NCBI GenBank assembly: GCA_029264225.1
Contig: JARICB010000060.1
Location: 1-7,095, forward strand
Length of the DNA stretch: 7,095 nucleotides
Direction of reading: 5' to 3'
From: Nocardioides sp.
Lineage (GTDB): Bacteria; Actinomycetota; Actinomycetes; Propionibacteriales; Nocardioidaceae
Part shown: positions 4,711 to 7,095 of the stretch, one piece after another
Position numbering within the stretch: position 1 is the first letter of the stretch
Layout of the letters: each line of letters opens with the position of its first letter
Position numbers and translations under genes: made by a program
Notes under the pieces: model-generated
Databases searched by the model: none
What the model saw: the letters and a program-made list of their open reading frames with translations, nothing else
What the model was told of the DNA's origin: nothing

Positions 4711-6243
4711 GTGCATGCCCTGCCTGCAAAATTGTCATGTCGTACGTCGATCCGCTGGGTCGCCGCTTCGACCCTGAGCCTGAGTCTGGCGTTGGGCGCG
4801 GTCACTGCCGCGGCCGCCGACGACGAGGTGCCCTCCGAGGAGGACATCGCGACCGCTCAGTTCAACGCGGAGGCCGCGAAGCGCGACGTCGCCGCGGTCC
4901 GTTCCGACCTGGTGCTCGCCAGCGAGCGGCTCCGCTCCTCCGCTGTCACCGCGGCGCAGGCAGCCGAGGCCTACAACGGCGCCCGCTGGGCGGCCGAGCA
5001 GGCCCGCGACGCCGCGGTCGCGGCCGACAGTGCCGCCGAGACCGCCGCCGCAGCGGTGCAGAGCAGCAAGAAGACCTACGCCGACTCGCTCGTCGAGAGC
5101 TATGAGCTCAGCCCCGGTCTCCAAGGCTTCGCCGCCGTCGTCGAGGCCGACGGCATCGCGACCGTGATCGGTAGCTCCGCCACCATGCAGGCCACCGAGG
5201 CAGTGCTCGACTTCAAGTATGCCGAGTTCGGGGCCACCGCCACGTTGGCCGCCGTGGCCAACCAGCAGGCCACGGACGCATTGTCCGCGGCCGAGGACCT
5301 GGAGGCCGCCGCCGGCGAGGCGCGCGACCAGGCCGCCGTTGCCGAGGCTTCGGCGGTCGCCGAGGCCGCCGCCATCGCTCGCACCAAGACAAGTCTGATC
5401 GCCGAACTCGCAGACCTCCAGGGCATCAGCTACGACCTCGCCGAGCGGCGCCAGAGTGCCTTGGAGAAGAAGGCGGCCGAAGCAGCGGCAGCTGCTGCCC
5501 AGCAGGCCGCCGAAGAAGCTGCTGCGCAGGCAGCGGCGCAGGCGGCGGCCGAGCAGGCTGCTGAGCAGGCCGCCCTGGAAGCCGCCCAGCAGGCCGCCGA
5601 CCAGGCGAAGAAGGAGCAGGAGCAGGCGATCACGCCGGCCCCGACGAAGGCCCCGACGAAGGCCCCCACCAAGGCACCCACGACGACCGCGCCAGCACCC
5701 ACACCCGCCCCCGCCCCCGCCCCCGCCCCAGCGCCGGCCCCGGCCCCCGCCCCTGCACCTGCACCTGCACCAGCACCAGCACCGGCACCGGCCCCCGCAC
5801 CAGTGCCGGCACCTGCTCCGGCACCGGCCCCCGCACCGGTGCCTGCGCCGGCTCCCGCACCAGCACCCGCACCGGCCACGGGAAACATGGCCGCGGCCAT
5901 CTCCTTCGCCACCCAACAGATCGGCAAGCCCTACAAGTGGGGTGCCACCGGCCCCAGCTCGTGGGACTGTTCAGGCCTGACGGCCGGCGCGTTGGCAGTG
6001 GCCGGCAAATACCTGCCGCACTACTCGGTCGCGCAATACACCGGCTCCACGCCGATCACTGCCGCCCAACTGCTGCCCGGCGACCTGGTCTTCTGGGGCT
6101 CGAGCTCCAAGTCCTCCTCGATCTACCACGTCGCGCTCTATGTCGGCGGGGGCCAGATCATCCACGCGCCTCGCACCGGACGCCCCGTGGTTCGCGAGTC
6201 GATGTACTCCTGGCAGGCGCCGAACTTCTACGCCCGCCCCTGA
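4711..6243 (+). CDS. Secreted NlpC/P60 peptidoglycan hydrolase with coiled coil and Ala-Pro linker (RipA-like architecture)
   Basis: This 510-residue exported protein probably cleaves peptide stems of peptidoglycan (D-Glu-diaminoacyl endopeptidase type) during cell separation. The order is a signal peptide (1-36, basic n-region, hydrophobic 17-31, cleavage near AAA-A-DD), then an Ala/Glu/Gln-rich, probably coiled-coil segment (about 40-305). Next come three TKAP units (312-323), an Ala-Pro tract (327-388), and the NlpC/P60 domain (about 391-510). Catalytic residues are present: Cys420 in WDCSGL, His473 in YHVALYVG and His485 in IIHAP, with GDLVFW between Cys and the first His. RipA of mycobacteria has a similar coiled coil plus C-terminal NlpC/P60 plan, where the helical part blocks the active site until processed; the same autoinhibition is only an inference here. 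The long Pro-rich linker would reach through the wall. The gene is monocistronic on this view, with its own leader. Confidence 0.9.
   Translation: MHALPAKLSCRTSIRWVAASTLSLSLALGAVTAAAADDEVPSEEDIATAQFNAEAAKRDVAAVRSDLVLASERLRSSAVTAAQAAEAYNGARWAAEQARDAAVAADSAAETAAAAVQSSKKTYADSLVESYELSPGLQGFAAVVEADGIATVIGSSATMQATEAVLDFKYAEFGATATLAAVANQQATDALSAAEDLEAAAGEARDQAAVAEASAVAEAAAIARTKTSLIAELADLQGISYDLAERRQSALEKKAAEAAAAAAQQAAEEAAAQAAAQAAAEQAAEQAALEAAQQAADQAKKEQEQAITPAPTKAPTKAPTKAPTTTAPAPTPAPAPAPAPAPAPAPAPAPAPAPAPAPAPAPAPVPAPAPAPAPAPVPAPAPAPAPAPATGNMAAAISFATQQIGKPYKWGATGPSSWDCSGLTAGALAVAGKYLPHYSVAQYTGSTPITAAQLLPGDLVFWGSSSKSSSIYHVALYVGGGQIIHAPRTGRPVVRESMYSWQAPNFYARP
5689..5874 (+). repeat. Ala-Pro coding repeat with 36-bp tandem duplication
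   Basis: Thirty-one consecutive dipeptides, nearly all Ala-Pro (residues 327-388), form an extended rigid linker. Codon blocks change along the tract: GCC CCC repeated, then GCA CCT, GCA CCA, GCA CCG. Units 5785-5820 and 5821-5856 are a 36-bp tandem pair, identical at 31 of 36 bases. All five differences fall at third positions, so both encode the same 12 residues with Val at 365 and 377. Such tracts arise by slippage and often vary in length between strains. Confidence 0.92.
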
Positions 6244-6246
6244 CTG

Positions 6247-6269
6247 CTGCCCCTGAACCTAGGAGGCAG
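6247..6269. terminator. Hairpin at the convergent gene junction, possible bidirectional terminator
   Basis: CTGCCCCT (6247-6254) can pair with AGG-A-GGCAG (6261-6269), giving eight pairs with one bulged A around a six-base loop. It begins four bases after the NlpC/P60 stop and runs into the last codons of the opposing sulfotransferase gene. There is no T-run on either side. The only support is the position between two convergent genes, so this is a weak call. Confidence 0.3.
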
Positions 6270-7095
6270 GAGCAACCTTCGAGGCCAGCCGGGCGGCGAG
6301 CTCACCGGGATCGAGGGTGCCGGCCAGGATTCGGGTAGTCGGCCAGGCCGAGGTGTCGAGACCGGAGAGCCGGTCGAAGACGGCCAGGTCGGCGGCGTAC
6401 AACTCGGCGAGGGACGCCAGATCGTCGGCGCTCGGTGCCGTGCCGGTGACCAGGTCGGCTCCGGCATAGCGGTTGCGCAGCGGCGGTTGGGTCTCGAAAC
6501 GCGGCAACGCGAGGTGGTCGGTAGCCCGGTCGACATGCTCGGGAAAGTGGCCGAGCATCGAGCGGAACTCCATCAGCAGCCACTGCTCGCGCGGGAACAC
6601 CGCGAAGCCCCGCTCCAGCTGGGCGCCGTAGTAGCCCCGGGCGATCCCCGACATGTGCTTGTAGCGCATCGCCTTCACGCCGGTCGGCACCGCATCGGGC
6701 AGTGAGGTCGGACGGAACTCGGTCAGGAAGCCCGGCCAGTCAGGCCAGTCGGGATGCCGGGTCCGCAGCATCGTCCAGTGCGAGAAGAGCCGTTCGATCG
6801 GGTCGCGGAAGATCGCGATCAGTGGCAGGTCGGGGTTGTAGGCGCGCATCCGTTGCAGCGCCTGGGGCCAGAACAGGTAGACCGGCGTCGAGTCCCCGAC
6901 CAGCTGGTGGACCCGGGCCCGCCGTGGCGCGGTGTAGTCGCGCTCGTAGTCGGGATGCTCCCAGTCGTAGGCCTCGTCGTTGAAGAAGTGCGCCTCCTTG
7001 CGGGGAGGTCGACACACGAGTCGGTGCTGGCTGAGCGTGCCCGACAGGGTGGAGGTGCCGCTCTTCTGGGCGCCGACGATGGAGAAGTTGTACGG
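6259..7095 (-). CDS. PAPS-dependent sulfotransferase, N-terminus off the window edge
   Basis: The open frame runs from the TAG at 6259-6261 (read on the minus strand) to the window edge, giving 278 residues with no start codon. The first visible residues already form the 5'-phosphosulfate-binding loop, FSIVGAQKSGTSTL (4-17), which usually lies within the first few tens of residues, so little is missing. RKEAHFF (32-38) and GDSTPVYLF (67-75) are typical of bacterial Sulfotransfer-family enzymes. RDPIERLFSHW (97-107) is the 3'-phosphate-binding motif with the usual Arg and Ser. The enzyme would move sulfate from PAPS to a hydroxyl or amine of a glycan, lipid or small molecule; the acceptor cannot be told from sequence. 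A GTG within the frame at 7015-7017 is an internal Val codon, not the start, because the conserved loop lies before it. It is convergent with the NlpC/P60 gene, 15 bp apart. Confidence 0.88.
   Translation of the reverse strand, partial: PYNFSIVGAQKSGTSTLSGTLSQHRLVCRPPRKEAHFFNDEAYDWEHPDYERDYTAPRRARVHQLVGDSTPVYLFWPQALQRMRAYNPDLPLIAIFRDPIERLFSHWTMLRTRHPDWPDWPGFLTEFRPTSLPDAVPTGVKAMRYKHMSGIARGYYGAQLERGFAVFPREQWLLMEFRSMLGHFPEHVDRATDHLALPRFETQPPLRNRYAGADLVTGTAPSADDLASLAELYAADLAVFDRLSGLDTSAWPTTRILAGTLDPGELAARLASKVAPAS

Noticed and set aside
5689..5874. CRISPR-like or tandem array
   Set aside because: There are no spacers. The repeats are coding dipeptides in frame with the hydrolase.
5430..5927. Minus-strand Gly-Ala repeat protein
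   Set aside because: It is simply the complement of the Ala-Pro tract in the hydrolase gene.

Overview
The window looks like a chromosomal piece of a high-GC actinobacterium. The genes carry strong G/C bias at third codon positions. Starts and stops overlap in operon style (GTGA, ATGA). A RipA-like NlpC/P60 secreted hydrolase and a PAP2_3/Aur1-like membrane protein also fit that group. Genus cannot be fixed from the sequence; Propionibacteriales (Nocardioides-like) is only an impression.

Layout. Bases 1-232 are of a different character: two TG microsatellite runs and about 53% GC by hand count. They end abruptly where the C-terminal half of a thiamine-binding protein (thiB) begins, which suggests a chimeric contig end or a real rearrangement. 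From 233 to 4447 there is one plus-strand operon with overlapping or nearly touching genes: truncated thiB, thiP (fused two-domain permease), thiQ (ATPase with a C-terminal extension), and an Aur1-like PAP2 membrane protein whose ATG overlaps the thiQ stop. Together ThiBPQ would import thiamine or its phosphates. The PAP2 protein is a lipid phosphatase or inositol-phosphate transferase by family, and its coupling to the importer is unexplained.

The non-coding stretch 4448-4710 is densely organised: two hairpins just after the operon (likely terminator), a 22-bp dyad that looks like an operator, and then a leader that can fold into a three-way junction. The closing helix of that fold would hide the Shine-Dalgarno sequence of the next gene. 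This leader is the best candidate for something undescribed in the window, but the evidence is hand-drawn base pairing only.

From 4711 to 6243 lies a secreted peptidoglycan hydrolase: signal peptide, Ala-rich coiled coil, TKAP repeats, a 62-residue Ala-Pro tract and a C-terminal NlpC/P60 domain with Cys-His-His in place. A convergent minus-strand PAPS-dependent sulfotransferase (6259-7095) ends 15 bp away and runs off the right edge, lacking only its extreme N-terminus. No tRNA, rRNA, CRISPR array or transposase gene was seen.
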